Assembly (NCBI GenBank): GCA_024867545.1
Contig: JANFNE010000021.1
Span: 434,001 to 498,000 of the forward strand
DNA length: 64,000 nt
Source of the DNA: Phytopythium helicoides
Lineage: Eukaryota > Oomycota > Peronosporomycetes > Pythiales > Pythiaceae
Reading direction: 5' to 3'
Shown here: one piece after another, positions 1-11,800 of the stretch
Layout: each line of letters opens with the position of its first letter
How positions within the stretch are numbered: position 1 is the stretch's first letter
Notes under the pieces: model-generated
What the model saw: only the letters and a program-made list of their open reading frames with translations
Databases searched by the model: none
What the model was told of the DNA's origin: nothing
Position numbers and translations under genes: made by a program

Positions 1-320
1 GTCCAGAGCATCGTGGGGCGGCCCGCGCGGCCGGCACCCCGGGTGAGGCGCACCAGCAGCCGCAGCTCGCTCGCGGGGTCCACCAGGAAGGCGCCGTTGC
101 GGTAATGCGCACGCGTGTAGTCCTCGAGCCGCTCGGCGTCCGCGAGGTCCAGGAACGGGTACACGTTCTTGCCGTAGAGCGCGGCGGCCGACGCGGCGCC
201 GAGCTCGACCGCGCACGCCGAGGACGCGAGCACGAACTCGCCCGTTGGCAGGCAGTAGCCCACGCGGCCGCCGTCGGGCACGTGCAGCAGCTCCAGCAGT
301 GTCACCGACCCGAGGTCCAT
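1..320 (-). CDS. PAS-domain-like protein, N-terminal part
   Basis: The reading frame opens at an ATG whose complement is at 318-320 and stays open to the left edge (about 106 codons), so only the N-terminus is present. The translation (starting MDLGSVTLLELLHVPDGG) continues with a stretch resembling a PAS fold: a hydrophobic strand around FVLASSACAVELGA, a helix before YGKNVYPFLDLADAERL, and a later strand ending in GRPTMLW. PAS domains sense ligands or mediate protein interactions, but I cannot assign a pathway. The gene lies head to head with the EAF gene, sharing a region of about 600 bp. The call rests on pattern similarity only; another alpha/beta sensor fold is possible. Confidence 0.45.
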   Translation of the reverse strand, partial: MDLGSVTLLELLHVPDGGRVGYCLPTGEFVLASSACAVELGAASAAALYGKNVYPFLDLADAERLEDYTRAHYRNGAFLVDPASELRLLVRLTRGAGRAGRPTMLW

Positions 321-918
321 CGATCGAGAGTGTTTCGGCGTGGGTGGCGGCGCACGAATTGTAAAGTGACGGTCGCGAGCAGCAGAGTGCGCGCCGCAGA
401 TCGTTTTCGACAATGGCATCTCGTCACTCGCGGCCGCTACGGTAGCCGCGGCGCCGGCTCGTCTGCGCCGGTTTCTCTGTGAGCTTTTTCCCTGCGTGTC
501 TATTGGACGTCGGCAACTGCGCGGAACGGGTCAGGACAGTGCTAATGATAGCAGCCGGCGTCCAAGCGGCGCACCGTGGCGATCTCCTCCAAGCAGACTG
601 GTGGCCCCCAGCGCGAGCTCTGCATGTGGCCGAGGCCTCTCCGACCAGGCAGGCCCTCTCCATGGGCCGCGGCTCCACAGAGCGCCACGTGGAGAGGACG
701 AGGCGCCGGGTGGCGTTCCATGTGCCATCATTTACGTGCGGCCGGGAGATACGTTGAAGCGGGCAAGTAAAAAGCCTTTCGAGATCCTGGCGTACCCAAT
801 CGCGTACAAGCTTTCCTTTTACGAAACCCGCAAACGCGACGCGATGATTGGCTGAAAAGCGCCGACTTTCTTTTTATTCTAGCGGATTTTGCCTGTGGTA
901 ACCAGCGATAACAACAGC
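321..918. promoter_or_regulatory. Divergent intergenic region
   Basis: This gap separates the PAS-like gene (-) from the EAF gene (+). No convincing coding sequence is seen; the open frames here have neither motifs nor sensible composition. Near the EAF start it holds the element GATTGGCTGAAAAGC at 846-860, about 60 bp before the ATG, which recurs in other promoters of this window. Confidence 0.5.
846..860 (+). promoter_or_regulatory. CCAAT-like promoter element (EAF gene)
   Basis: GATTGGCTGAAAAGC contains ATTGG, the inverted CCAAT box, plus a conserved extension CTGAAAA. Near-identical copies lie at 27028, 47784 and 54089, each in non-coding DNA, three of them within about 120 bp of a start codon. 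Its role as a promoter element is inferred from this recurrence. Confidence 0.45.
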
Positions 919-1620
919 ATGGCAAGCGATGGCGCGCCGGTGGACGGCCGCGAGTACGCCGTGACGCTGGGGCGCTCGCTGCGGCTCGAGGGGGCGGGCG
1001 AGCTCGATGACGACGAGCCCCGCGAGGTGTTCGCGACCTTCCGCTACGAGTTCCAGCCGGCGTCGGTGGACAAGCGCGCGCCGGGCGTCGTGAGCGCCGA
1101 CGACTCGCGCGGCGTGCAAGTGCTCATGGCGTCATCGGCCGGCGCGCCGGGCGGCGTGCAGTTCAAGGGCAAGCTGGCCGACAACAAAGACACGGACTGC
1201 CTGCTGCTCTTCGACGGCGAGCGCTTCCGCCTCGAGCGCTGCCCATTCAGCTGCACGCAGCTGAGGCCCGTGCGCGCCACAGCACCAAAGCGCAAGCTCG
1301 AGGGCGGCAAGGACGAGTCGGAGGCGGTGGTGGCGGCTGGCAAGCAAGTCGGTGGGAAGATCAGGGGCAAGACGGGCAGACCGCGTGGCCGCCCGCCCAA
1401 GGCCAAGGCGGCCGCATCGACTACGCCTCAGCCAGCCAAGAAGCCCAGGACGACCAGCAAGAAGACCGCTGCTGCGAGTGGCAACTCGAGCGCAGTAGCT
1501 GCTAGCAGCGAAGGAGGAGGGTGTCTAGAGCCGTCTTTAGCTGGCGGTGGTGGTGCAGAGGATGCATCTGCGGCCACAGCGAGCGCCGACTCGACCGCTG
1601 CTGGGGCAACAGAGGACTAA
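919..1620 (+). CDS. EAF-family (ELL-associated factor) transcription elongation protein
   Basis: A single exon encodes 233 residues. The start chosen is the ATG at 919; the open frame extends 10 codons upstream only through a TTG. Residues about 8-120 match the EAF N-terminal domain in order: a YAVTLGRSL strand, the hallmark FATFRYEFQPASVD (animal EAF has VRYDFKPASID), a VQFKG strand, DTDCLLLFDGERFRLERC, and a following LRPVR. EAF proteins bind ELL and stimulate RNA polymerase II elongation in the nucleus. The second half is basic and low-complexity, with an AT-hook (GRPRGRPPK) and Lys/Ala-rich stretches, suggesting direct DNA contact. It is followed by an acidic, Gly/Ala-rich tail. Family assignment is good; the AT-hook function is inferred. 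Confidence 0.82.
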   Translation: MASDGAPVDGREYAVTLGRSLRLEGAGELDDDEPREVFATFRYEFQPASVDKRAPGVVSADDSRGVQVLMASSAGAPGGVQFKGKLADNKDTDCLLLFDGERFRLERCPFSCTQLRPVRATAPKRKLEGGKDESEAVVAAGKQVGGKIRGKTGRPRGRPPKAKAAASTTPQPAKKPRTTSKKTAAASGNSSAVAASSEGGGCLEPSLAGGGGAEDASAATASADSTAAGATED

Positions 1621-2049
1621 ACTTGAATGCATCACCACGTACTGTACGCTGTCGCTCGCTGCAGAATGAGCGAGCTCACGTAGCAAACGGGATGTTAAGG
1701 TGCTCGTGGGCAGCCGCTCGTGCAACTGGGAAGCCCGCGGGCATCTCGAGTCGTGGAACTGCGGCGTACCTCTTCAACATGGTCATCGAAAATTCGTGTG
1801 GCCCACCTGGCAATCCTTTGAAGCGTCACTTTTCTGCCTCTGAAGTCTCGAACTCAGATGGCAGGGGGTAGCCGCTCGCATACAAACGCCAAGTGAAAAT
1901 GAGAGGTGCGACCTGCTAGTGTGGGGGTGGTGTTCTCGCCTGTTTGAAGGGCGAAACATCTCGCGCTCAGTATGGAGAACGGACGACCAGCGACCGCTCC
2001 CCAGTCGAGAAAACACGCCGCGCCGCCGGAGTCGAGAGCCCAGGAAGCC
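1621..2049. other. Intergenic, no gene seen
   Basis: This stretch between the EAF stop and the E2 start codon shows no coding signal. An upstream ATG at 1972 lies in a different frame from the E2 and is not conserved-looking. The region should contain the EAF 3' UTR and the promoter of the E2 gene. Confidence 0.4.
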
Positions 2050-2897
2050 ATGAGCCAGATCAACAAGCGCCGCGAGATGGACGTCATGAAGCTGTGCGTG
2101 CGGCTGTCGCTGGCCTCGCGCTGGAAAGAGCAAGCGTGGTGACGAGTGCGCGTGGCTCGCAGCATGATGAGCGACTACGAGGTGCACCTGCCGGACGAGA
2201 GCAAGACCAGCGACCTGGACGTCAAGTTCCTCGGCCCCAAGGACAGTGCGTGCTGCGTGTCCAGGTCGAGAGTGACGGTGACGTAGCACTCACGAACTCG
2301 GTGACGCTCGCAGCGCCGTACGAGGGCGGCGCGTGGAAGATTCACGTGACGCTGCCAAAGGAATACCCGTTCAAGTCGCCTTCCATCGGCTTCACGAACC
2401 GCATCTACCACCCAAACGTGGACGAAACGTGCGCTTCTGTGCTGGGAAAGTTGACTGGTGGTGCGAAGTGGTGCTGACGAGGATTGCATCGTGGATTGCA
2501 ACGGACAGCTCCGGCTCTGTGTGCCTCGACGTGATCAACCAGACTTGGAGCCCCATGTTCGGTGCGTGAACCCTCTCTGTCGTGGAAGGTTCTCGCAAGA
2601 CTAATGGAGGCTACGACGACAGACCTCGTCAACATCTTTGACATGTTCATCCCGCAGCTGCTGCGTTATCCGAACCCGAGCGACCCGTTGAACGGTGAGG
2701 CCGCGTCACTGCTCATGAAGGACGCAGAGTCGTACAATAACAAGGTCAAAGGTAAGTAAGCGAGTCGCTGTTTCGAAACTTTCTGAGAAACACTAACTTT
2801 GCAACCAGAGTACGTGCGCAACTACGCGTCCGAGCCGATTCAGATGGGGTCCGATGAGAATGACAGCGACGTGAGTGACATGAGCGACATCGAGTGA
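2050..2897 (+). CDS. Ubiquitin-conjugating enzyme E2, UBE2H/Ubc8 type
   Basis: Six exons were read from splice signals and phase: 2050-2093, 2163-2245, 2314-2428, 2509-2561, 2623-2751 and 2809-2897, giving 170 residues. The start [15 protein letters not shown] corresponds to the family N-terminal helix. The UBC fold follows: [25 protein letters not shown], and the catalytic block [13 protein letters not shown] with the active-site Cys. [24 protein letters not shown] is characteristic of UBE2H. The tail ends in an acidic Ser/Asp run (DVSDMSDIE), as in UBE2H/Ubc8, the E2 of the GID/CTLH ubiquitin ligase. Introns are 57-80 nt, typical of this window. The frame is intact throughout. Confidence 0.93.
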
Positions 2898-3060
2898 TCG
2901 ATCCTTCAAGAGCATCTGCGCGCTGCCTCTTTTGTTATCATTGCGTGCCGCCTCGCCCTCGCATCCTCCGGACGGCCATCGTCAAAGAAGAAACACAGTA
3001 AAAGCCAAATACATTCTCGTTTTGTTCTCGTACGCTATCTAACCGTAGTGCTGCTCGCAC

Positions 3061-5101
3061 TCATAGAAAGTTTGACGAGTCGGCATTACGCTGGATGTAG
3101 TGCGCATTCCTGCGCAGACGATCACTCATGGAGTTGTCACCGCCAAGGTACGCCTTCTCTTGGAGTTCCTTGAGGAACTGGGGATTGCTACTTGCGAGCT
3201 GCTGGTCTTTCTCGTCCAGCTCCTCCCTCTTCTGGTTTCCGCGCTTCTCGATGTACTCTTCACGCTGTCGCGCGTCTTCAACCATTTGTGCTGCACGTCG
3301 CTGCTTTTCTTCGTGGGTCAAGTTGTCAGTTCGCCGAGTAGACGATTTTGCGAGCTTGCGGAGTCGCTCCTCTTCCTCCTTGCGCTTCGCTTCACGAGCT
3401 TTAGCAATATACTTGACGTTCGGACCAAGAGATGACTTGTCCACATCCTTCGACTCGGTCTGCACGAGAAATTTTGTTAGCCACAATAGAAGGAAAAATT
3501 TAGTGCACAGGTTGTGAGCACTCACCGCTCCTGAGGTGCTGATTAAACCGTACTTGCCGCCGTCGTCAACACGACGGCGTTTAGAGTGATCCGTCGAACG
3601 ACGATCTTCTAGATCCGGCGAGCGATCTCGACGCGTGTGGCGTGAAGCTTCTGCATCTACTCCAACAGATTCTCGACGACGATGTGTAGGCACAGGACTT
3701 CGGCTGCGACTTGGTGATCGATGACGATGGCGTCGATCTGACTCACGACCACGCTCACGCTCATGAGTTCTTTCGCGCTCGCTCTCTCTGTCCTCGTATC
3801 TGGCCCGGTGCGAACTGCGGCTCTTGCTGCGACGAAGTGATGACAAATTTCCTCTCGATGCAGGCTTGATGTCGCGACCAAAGGCATCTCGAGTCTTTTC
3901 AGACTCAGAAGATCGGACGTCGACGACCCTCAGAGCGGTCACGATCGTGTAAGTATCGCTCCCCACTACGGTCCCTGCGCTCTCGACCGGAGTGACGGCC
4001 ATGTTCGTCGCTACGACGCTTCTTTGCTGGCTTCATTGCGTTGATCACTGTCGTAATGACGAGAACGACCACCGTGATCGCGGCTTCTGCTGCGATCCAG
4101 TCGGTGCCGGGAGTGCCCAGGCGAGACACTACGACGCCGAGTACCCATCGATTCGTTGCTTCGGCTACGCGAGCTGCGTCTCTTGTGGTCAGACCGCTCA
4201 CGAGACCGAGGTCGGCGTGGAGACGGACTGCGATTAGCGCTTCGGCTCCGTCTGTGATGACGCTCGTTGTCGTGGTAGCCTCGCTTACGTTCATGTTCGT
4301 CCTCGCGGTCAGAGTCGCTGGAAACACTCTCGCCTCGCTCGCGTTTGCGCTTCTTCTTTTGCTCTCTTTTTGAACGCTTTCGCTCCTTCTTGGCCTCTTT
4401 CTTGGCCTTCTTCTTGGCCTTTTTCTCGTCGAGCATCTTTTCGACCTGTGCCTTGATCTTCCCCATCTTGACAGGATTCTTCATAATGCTCTCCTGCGCG
4501 CTCTTCTGGCGCATGCTGCATCGATGACCAACGCAAATGTATGTTAGCCAGCAGTTCAGCAAGGACAGCACTGATTGATATACATGAACGCACCGAATAA
4601 CCATCATAGGGTCCTCGTGCAGACGCGTGAAGGCGTCATTTGCTGGAAGTGCAGCCTGGTTCATCGCGAGTGCGCCATATTTGGAGTCGTCGAGCTTGCG
4701 CAGGTCCCCGACGGAGCCGCTCTCCTGGGGCTTGTACTCCTTCCCGAGTAGGTACTCCTCGGCCGTCTTGTCCTTCTCCGCGGCCATAGGGCCTTGGTAC
4801 ATCCAGTCGAGGCGCTCGACCGCGGCCTTCTTGTCGCCATTGGCCGCCTGCATCTGGCGCAGTTCTTGCATCTGGCGCTCCTCCTCGATGTTCTTGCGCA
4901 GCTCCTCCATCTTCTTCTGCTCGGCCGCATGCTTCTGCTCGGCGATCCACACCTTCTCCACATTCTGCAGCCGCCAAGGGGCCAAAACGCGCCGCGTCAG
5001 TCCGCCAATCGCACCAACTGAGTCGCCAACACCAACAGAGCGTCACGCACGCGCAGGTTGGCCGTGTGCCAGCTCTTCTTGGCCAGGAACGCCAGCGACA
5101 T
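3061..5101 (-). CDS. CWC25: Pre-mRNA splicing factor CWC25 homologue
   Basis: Exons (minus): 5051-5101, 4594-4964, 3526-4515 and 3061-3459. The N-terminus MSLAFLAKKSWH..LRNVEKVWIAEQKHAAEQKK is the CIR_N-like start of CWC25, followed by the family blocks RLDWMYQGP, EEYLLGKEY, LHEDPMMVIR and KNPVKMGKIK. A long basic Lys/Glu coiled region and an RS/RD-rich stretch come next, then a conserved C-terminal helix ending NAHYIQRNADSSNFL. CWC25 joins the spliceosome for the first catalytic step. Two frame breaks occur in the RS-rich part, near 4010 and 3925, each needing one base removed; the exon total (1,811 nt) is exactly two bases over a whole codon count, consistent with about 602 residues. Introns of 78 and 66 nt contain no in-frame stop, so retention would keep the frame. 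Confidence 0.85.
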
Positions 5102-5870
5102 GGCGCCTCTGCTGCTTCCTCCGTCCGCCGGTCGTCGCCTTCGGTTGTTGCCCTCCAGGCGTACTTTCTCGCTCGTACTTTGCGTGAGTGACAGAGTACT
5201 TTACTTTATGTCCCATGTATAAAGTCTCATTTTTTTATTTTACACACAGTTAAATATGATTAAGGGACTATTCAAATCGGACTTAGTGCCTTCTGAACCC
5301 TCAAGAGACGCCATTTTGCGATCCGCCGCGGACATGGAGACGAGCAGGAGCCCCGCGCGCCATGGCGACGCTGTGACGGCGGCTGAGGCGACGGTGGAGC
5401 AGGCGACGGTGGAGCAGGCGACGGTTGTGGGGCGATGCGTGGCTGCTGACATGGGCGCCGTGCGCTTTGGGGGGTCGGGCCGGCCGGTTCCAAGCGTCTT
5501 CAGCGGCGGCGTCAGGGGCTCCGGAGCGGTGGTTCATGGTGGGAAGATGGAAAAGTGCGACTTTGGTGGACCCACGGGACAATTGCTGATGAGTGGGTGT
5601 GTCGTGTTCGTAGGTCGGGTTCCGCATGTTGCGCTGGAGGTAAGTGGCTGGAAGCTCGCTATTAACGGCTGCTCCACACCTAATAGCAACTGTGGTGGTG
5701 CAGGCGAATCCGACCAGTCCGTTTGCGCGTAAGCTCGAAGCCGAGACGGTGATACTTGTGCTATTGGTTGTGAGAGATAGTTTTACTACAGTATTAATGT
5801 CAAGCGTCTACAGGCAATTTCTTTGTCTCCCAGGCTCTCGAATAGCAAGTCATTCAACTCTAAGAGGGCA
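5102..5870 (+). other. Divergent promoter and possible 5' exons of the giant coiled-coil gene
   Basis: Upstream of the long open frame there is coding-like sequence from the ATG at 5256 or 5334 to 5639, ending in a good donor (GTAAGT at 5640). A short exon-like piece at 5704-5728 follows a CAG acceptor and precedes another donor (GTAAGC). Joining these to the frame after 5823 does not preserve phase, so either a start near 5871 is used or an indel or extra splice is missing. The short repeat EATVEQATVEQAT in the first piece is low complexity. Confidence 0.3.
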
Positions 5871-8800
5871 ATGAAAGCGCAGACTCGAACTCAGCGTCAG
5901 AATTCTGCGTCTAGCCATGGTATTGGCAATGATCGGAGAAAAATATTGGAATCCAGAAAGGATGTACCTCTCACCAGGCCACAAATGGCTGGGGATATTC
6001 AGGTGGATGATGATCTAGCGGACCATGTCCGCGCAGTCATTGCGCCAGTTCGCGACACCGATGCTGTGGTTTTAGGCAGACAGGGTTCAAGGAGAAACAC
6101 ATCAAGGATGCAAACAGTTAGTTCAGCTGATACTACGAAGGAAAAATCCGCCATGCTATCGCATTCCAGCTTCCAATCTAGCAGCAAGAATACTTTGCAT
6201 GATCTTGAGGTCAGTAGCAGTGTCATGGATGTATCGGCACCACGCAACGCGAGGCCAGCTCAACGACGAGATCCAGTGTATCCATTTCGATACGTGGAGG
6301 GACCTCATAGATCGCCGAGCGCGTCGCCAAGACGCTATCATGTTGCCTTTCGATCTCCTGTCACACCCCAAGCGACAGCAACAGCAACAATGCAGCAACT
6401 AATTCAAGGAGAACATGCCTATACGTTGCCTGGGGACGGAGAGGGTTTTCCGCAACTCTCTGCACCCTCTTCTGTGTCGTTATTCAGTGAAAACAATGCT
6501 GCAAATTCGTTGCGTGATATGTGGAAGAGCGTTGATGCTTCGATCGGTCAAATATACGAAGACCCTCCTATAGAATTTGTGGCGGATCGCCTTTTTCATG
6601 TCAAAATGGGTTCTGCTGGACCGTCAATAAAAAGAATTAGACAGAATCAGCGAGAGCGAGTAATTGTGGCTGCTGAAGAGCTTCACCAAGCTCAAAATCA
6701 GCAGCGCGCTAAACGTGACCAAGTATGGCGCCGAAAAGAGCAGATCCAAGAGCTATCAGAGGATATTCGTCGACGAAACAAGAAGTATGCAAAGTCGACG
6801 AGCAAAACGGACTATAGCGCTGGCGCTACGCAAAGCAAAAGACAAGTGAATCAAGGTGTAACTGACGTTGTCGAGCGAAAACCACCAGTTCCACGACTGA
6901 GCGGCACGCGGCATAAATCAGCAAAGAGAAAGCGTTCGACAAGTACACAAAACGCTCGTGTTGTGAACGACGAGTCCGCTGAAGAGATTCTGGCTCCAGG
7001 ACTCGATGCAAATGCTGATGATGTTAGTTCAGCTACCGTGAGTGTATCTGTAGTTATCCCATCAGCTCGCTCATCAGATGAGCAAGAGAATGATACCATA
7101 ATCCAAGATGTAACGCAAGACGTAGATGAAAGAGAGGATAGCAAACATACGACTACGAAGGAGAAGATGAAATCGTTGAGTGCCAAGCGAAACTCGAGAG
7201 AAAGAAAATCTACTGATGGGCGAGAAAACAGTCGCACCAAGCGGAGAGCACAAGCATTAGACGAACGCCGTGCGATTGCTCGTGAATACATGATGCTTCA
7301 GCAACAACAGCGAGCGATGCATCGACAAAAGGCCAAGAAGAAAGAGCAAATAGAGCGAGAAAAGCGGCGTCAACAACTGGAGGTACCCTTCTCTCACTTG
7401 TCAATATATACGTATACATCTCTCAACTGACGAAATATTGATGATTAGATACTGGAGGAGCGGCGTCTAGAGAACCTTAGACATTCGCGAAAGCGTCCAT
7501 TACCAACTAATAAACCCCTGCGACGAAAGTCACGCTCGAGAATGGAACAATTGGAGCAAAAGTCGCCAACAAGCGTCAGTGAAGCTCGAAAAAATGGGTA
7601 TAGGAACGATACAATAATAGCAACGACACCTAGCGGGTTAGAACTCGTTGATGGTGTGGATCACGAAGATCAAGACCAAATATCCGACGTTGAGAACGAT
7701 GCTGGTCAAAGCAACACCAGTTTTCGCTCTGCTCGACACCAGCTGCATACTCAGTTTCCTGATCCTGAAGTTGTTAGAAACCACATCGATACAATCCAAG
7801 ACACTAGCCTAAATGAAGTGGTAGAAGTGCCGATGAAAGTTGAAAACCCCACTGTTCAAAGACTGCTCAATCTCCGACAAAAAGCGCTAGAGCTTTCACA
7901 GAGGCTAAACGGTATTCGGCAGCGCCAGACACCAACCGCAGCATCACAGTACAGAGACGAACATCGGCTGAGCTCCACTACAGCCAGCCAACTCCAACAT
8001 AATGATGGGAGGGATGATGAGTCAGGTGGTAAAGGAAGCCCTGAGCCTGATGATCGGTCGGAGCACAGCACTTGTTATAAGCTGTCGCTCGATGGCGAAG
8101 AGATTGAGGGTGAGATTGGTACTGAATTTAGCCCTACAGATTGGAATGCCTCAGTTGCCGATGAAAACATTGGTGAAGATGCCAATTGGTGTGATTCAGA
8201 TGTGAGTGAGAACGAAAGCCACGGCAGCGACAGCAGTGGTCACGATCAACCAACTTCGTTCACAGAGAATCCCGAAAACTATACTACTATTTCACAGCTA
8301 CAGGAAGCGACAACTATCATGGATACATCACGATACGGCGTGGAGGCGAGTAATCTAGAGTATGATGGCTCGGACATTGATGTGCGTTCTATAGGGGTTT
8401 ACAGTATCGCAGTCGTTTGGCCATTGGCACAGGGCGATTCAGCAGCAGCAGAGGAACCTCGTCTACGATTTACGGAGCTATCATCAAACTCTTCGGACTC
8501 TAACGCAGATCAAGATCTTTCAGAAGATGAAATCATACCACGACGTAATTTTGACCTTATCAACGATGATAGCGACAATGACTTGGAAAGCGTAAGATCA
8601 AGAAGTGGGCATGCTCACTCTGAAGACAGCCAAGGTCCTCCGTCGATTGGCAAAATATCAAATCGCCTACGACGTTCGGTAGATGCTAATAGAAAACAAT
8701 ATCCAGCGAGCAACCGTCGCTTGAGCGATGACCAAGGAGGGTTCGCAACAACAGCTTGGCGGATGGATCTTCGAAGCCCCCCAAGCGACGCATTTTATCG

Positions 8801-11800
8801 GCTCGTAAAAGCTGAAGATGACTCTCTCAGCGTCATTCAGCGCGCAGCAAAACGATTATTCGAACGGCAGCAAGAACGCCAGCGCCTAAAAAGAGAAAAT
8901 GAAGAGCAACTCCAGATCCACGAAGTGCTTGAGAGTTCTTGTGAAGATGTCGGTGATGAATATCCCCCTGAAGAAGTTAGAGCATTTACGCGACTTCATG
9001 AAATTATGCGAGAAGTTGAGCGCGAGCAGCTCGCTGAGCGCTCAGAGTTGGAGTCAAAAAACATGGACCAGATCCCACCATCTATCGAAAGAAATGATAA
9101 ATCTGATAGCGATGATCTAATCGAGCAATTTGATAGAAGTGATAGCCTTCCCGCTAAGGTTACATCTTCCACCGAGTTCTGGGATCAGCTTATCTCAAAT
9201 GCTACTGGGAAAACTAGTCATGAACATGAAGCGCTACCGCGCCGTTTTACTTGCCACATTGAAATGGACACTTCTGAACTAGAAATGCAGCGAGAGGACA
9301 GACAGCGGCAGTTAGAGATTGACACGGATTATATCGAATCCGGTTATGGTGGTGGATCAAGTTCTCTCGACCAGCATCGTAGGCGAGCTCACTCTCCTAG
9401 GACGCTTGCGCAAAGATTGCTAGCAGAAGTGGAGTATCACGAAGCGATTAATGAAGCACATCTAAAACTAACGATGATGGAGCAAGCCCAGCTCCTTGAG
9501 CAAGCGCAAACCGAGACTATCAACATAGCAACTGCATTCAAAGAGGAAATGGAGCAAAACGCTATTAATCATCAAATTGCGCTAGATCATGCAACAATAG
9601 AAAAGCGATTCGACAACGACTTGGAAGATGTCATACACCAACTGCGTGAAATCGAGGAAGTGGAAGTGCAGCAACGTACTTCCCGTGAAGAGGCGGCATC
9701 GAATGAGCTCAAGCAGGCTCGTCTTCGAGAATGCAGCGTACAGACTGATGACCCACGAGTTACTGACATAGGGACAAGCGCACCATTGCAAGTTGATGCT
9801 AGTACATCTCCTGTTTCACCTGGGGTTAGCATTGCGGTCCAATATGAGTCGATAAGTCCACCAAAGGAATGTGCTTCCGTCGTTGAGCAGTACACTGATG
9901 AAAGTGCTGAATATGAAGCAGTGTCAGCAGCAATCAAACAAATTGCGGAAGGTGAGGCCGCAGAGTATAGCGAAGACGAGTTTGAGGATGAAAGTCACCG
10001 TATTTCACGAAGCGTAGCTGCTCAGAATGAAGGCATTCAAAGCGAACGATCAATTAGTGTAAATGTCAAGTCTACAGCCTCTGTTCGTGCAGCTAGTGAA
10101 GTAGTTAGCGAGTTTGAAAGTGCGGAGTCAGCAGCATCAACGCCAAAAAGTAAAGCAACCAGTAGCGAAGCGACATCCGAAGACATCGATGTTGAAGATA
10201 GTGAAGCAATTCAAGCTACATCTCGAAGTGAGGTCGACGGGATTGTTGACTCCGCAACTGTGGAATATGAAGACGATTTTAATGCATCAATTGCAACAGG
10301 TGAAGTGCCAAAATCTTTAGTGAATTCTGAGGTTGATGACGAGTTCGAGCTCGAGAGTAACTACGAGCAAGATGCCAAAAACCTGTCTGATCAGTCCGAA
10401 GCTGAAATTGAGAGCGACAAACTATCTGAACAGTTTGATGCTGCAGATAGTGCTCCTGCTGCCATCGAGTCGAATAGGAGTGGGTCGATAGAAAATGATG
10501 TCGACGATGACTTCGCTGAAAGTGCAAACAGTGTAGCTGCTCCAATTGATGACCACAGTGCTAATGAGGAGTACGATGATGATGCTGAGATCAGTCAGAG
10601 CTCAAGAAAGAGCGTATCCGATAGAGCAAAGCCAACGACACTGAGACTCAACGTCACTGAACACTTAGCTTCAATTGGTGTCGTGTCTGCGAGGAACGAG
10701 GTGTTCACGAGTGTAGCTCGAGACGATTGTGCAAGTGTTTACCTCAATCCAATCCAGCAGGTGCCTTTGATGAATCTGGTAAACGATGGTGCTGTTCCAG
10801 ACCAAGTTGTCCAGGCGTACATGGCAGAGTTGGAACGTCGAAACCAATCTGAGGTATCTATGCTCAGTCTACGCATGCAAGCCATGGAGTCGCATGTTTT
10901 GACCCAGACTCAGCGAATCGATGCGGCTCTTGCTGACAAAACGTTAGACACCATCAAGAGAGCAGATTGGATGATGCGGAAACAACGGCTCCAGATCGCT
11001 TTTATGAGTGAGAAAGCGAACATTGACAGTCTTAAAGCTGCTGCGACAGCGCGCTACTACCAAGATCTTCTGGCGTTCCAGTCACTGCTCTCTGGTGACA
11101 CACCTCACGTCACCGCGGTTAATGGCCCTAGCTTTGCTATGTCTGGAATTGACATGGCGGCCACAGCCCATTTCCGACTACCCCAACAATCGGTAGTCGA
11201 ACGTTCGTCTGGGGTACTCTCGCAATTCGACAAAAGTAAGGAAAACGAAGAGTATGCAGATGAGTTTGCATCGCTCACAAAAGATCACGAAAAATATCAA
11301 GGCCAATTTGTGAGTGAGCCTTCTAGTCTCATTGAAGAAGTACAAAACTCTGAACCCGATGATGAATGTGTGGCCAATGCTAGCATTGCATCCGAGGTCG
11401 ATGATTTAGAATCGCAAAGCAAGGAGGACGATATGGTAGATAATCTACCTTCGGACTCACATATTGACTCTGACTTTGAGCACAACACCCAAGATAACAG
11501 TATAGCCGAAGAAGATCAAAAAGAGGACCAGCCTGTGGATGAAGATCCAGCGTTGTCGGACCAATACGCGGAGTCTGAGTTTGAAGAAGAGACGCAAGAC
11601 ATGCGTGAAGAATGCGCGGAGGTGGAAGAGGTTCAGGCAAGAGAGATTAACGACGTGTTAGAAAAAGCAGTGTCCGAAAGTGATCATGCTAGTATCACCG
11701 AGGATGACAAAAGTGTACACAACGAGGTGAAGGATGTCGAAATTGAGAAACAGCGACATCCATGCGATGATTCTGATAGCATTGTTGAGGAAGGGTACGA

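Noticed and set aside
3900..4050. An intron in the RS-rich part of CWC25 to explain the frame changes
   Set aside because: No donor/acceptor pair of normal length (57-88 nt) joins the frames in phase, and coding-like RS/RD sequence is present throughout; two single-base breaks fit better.
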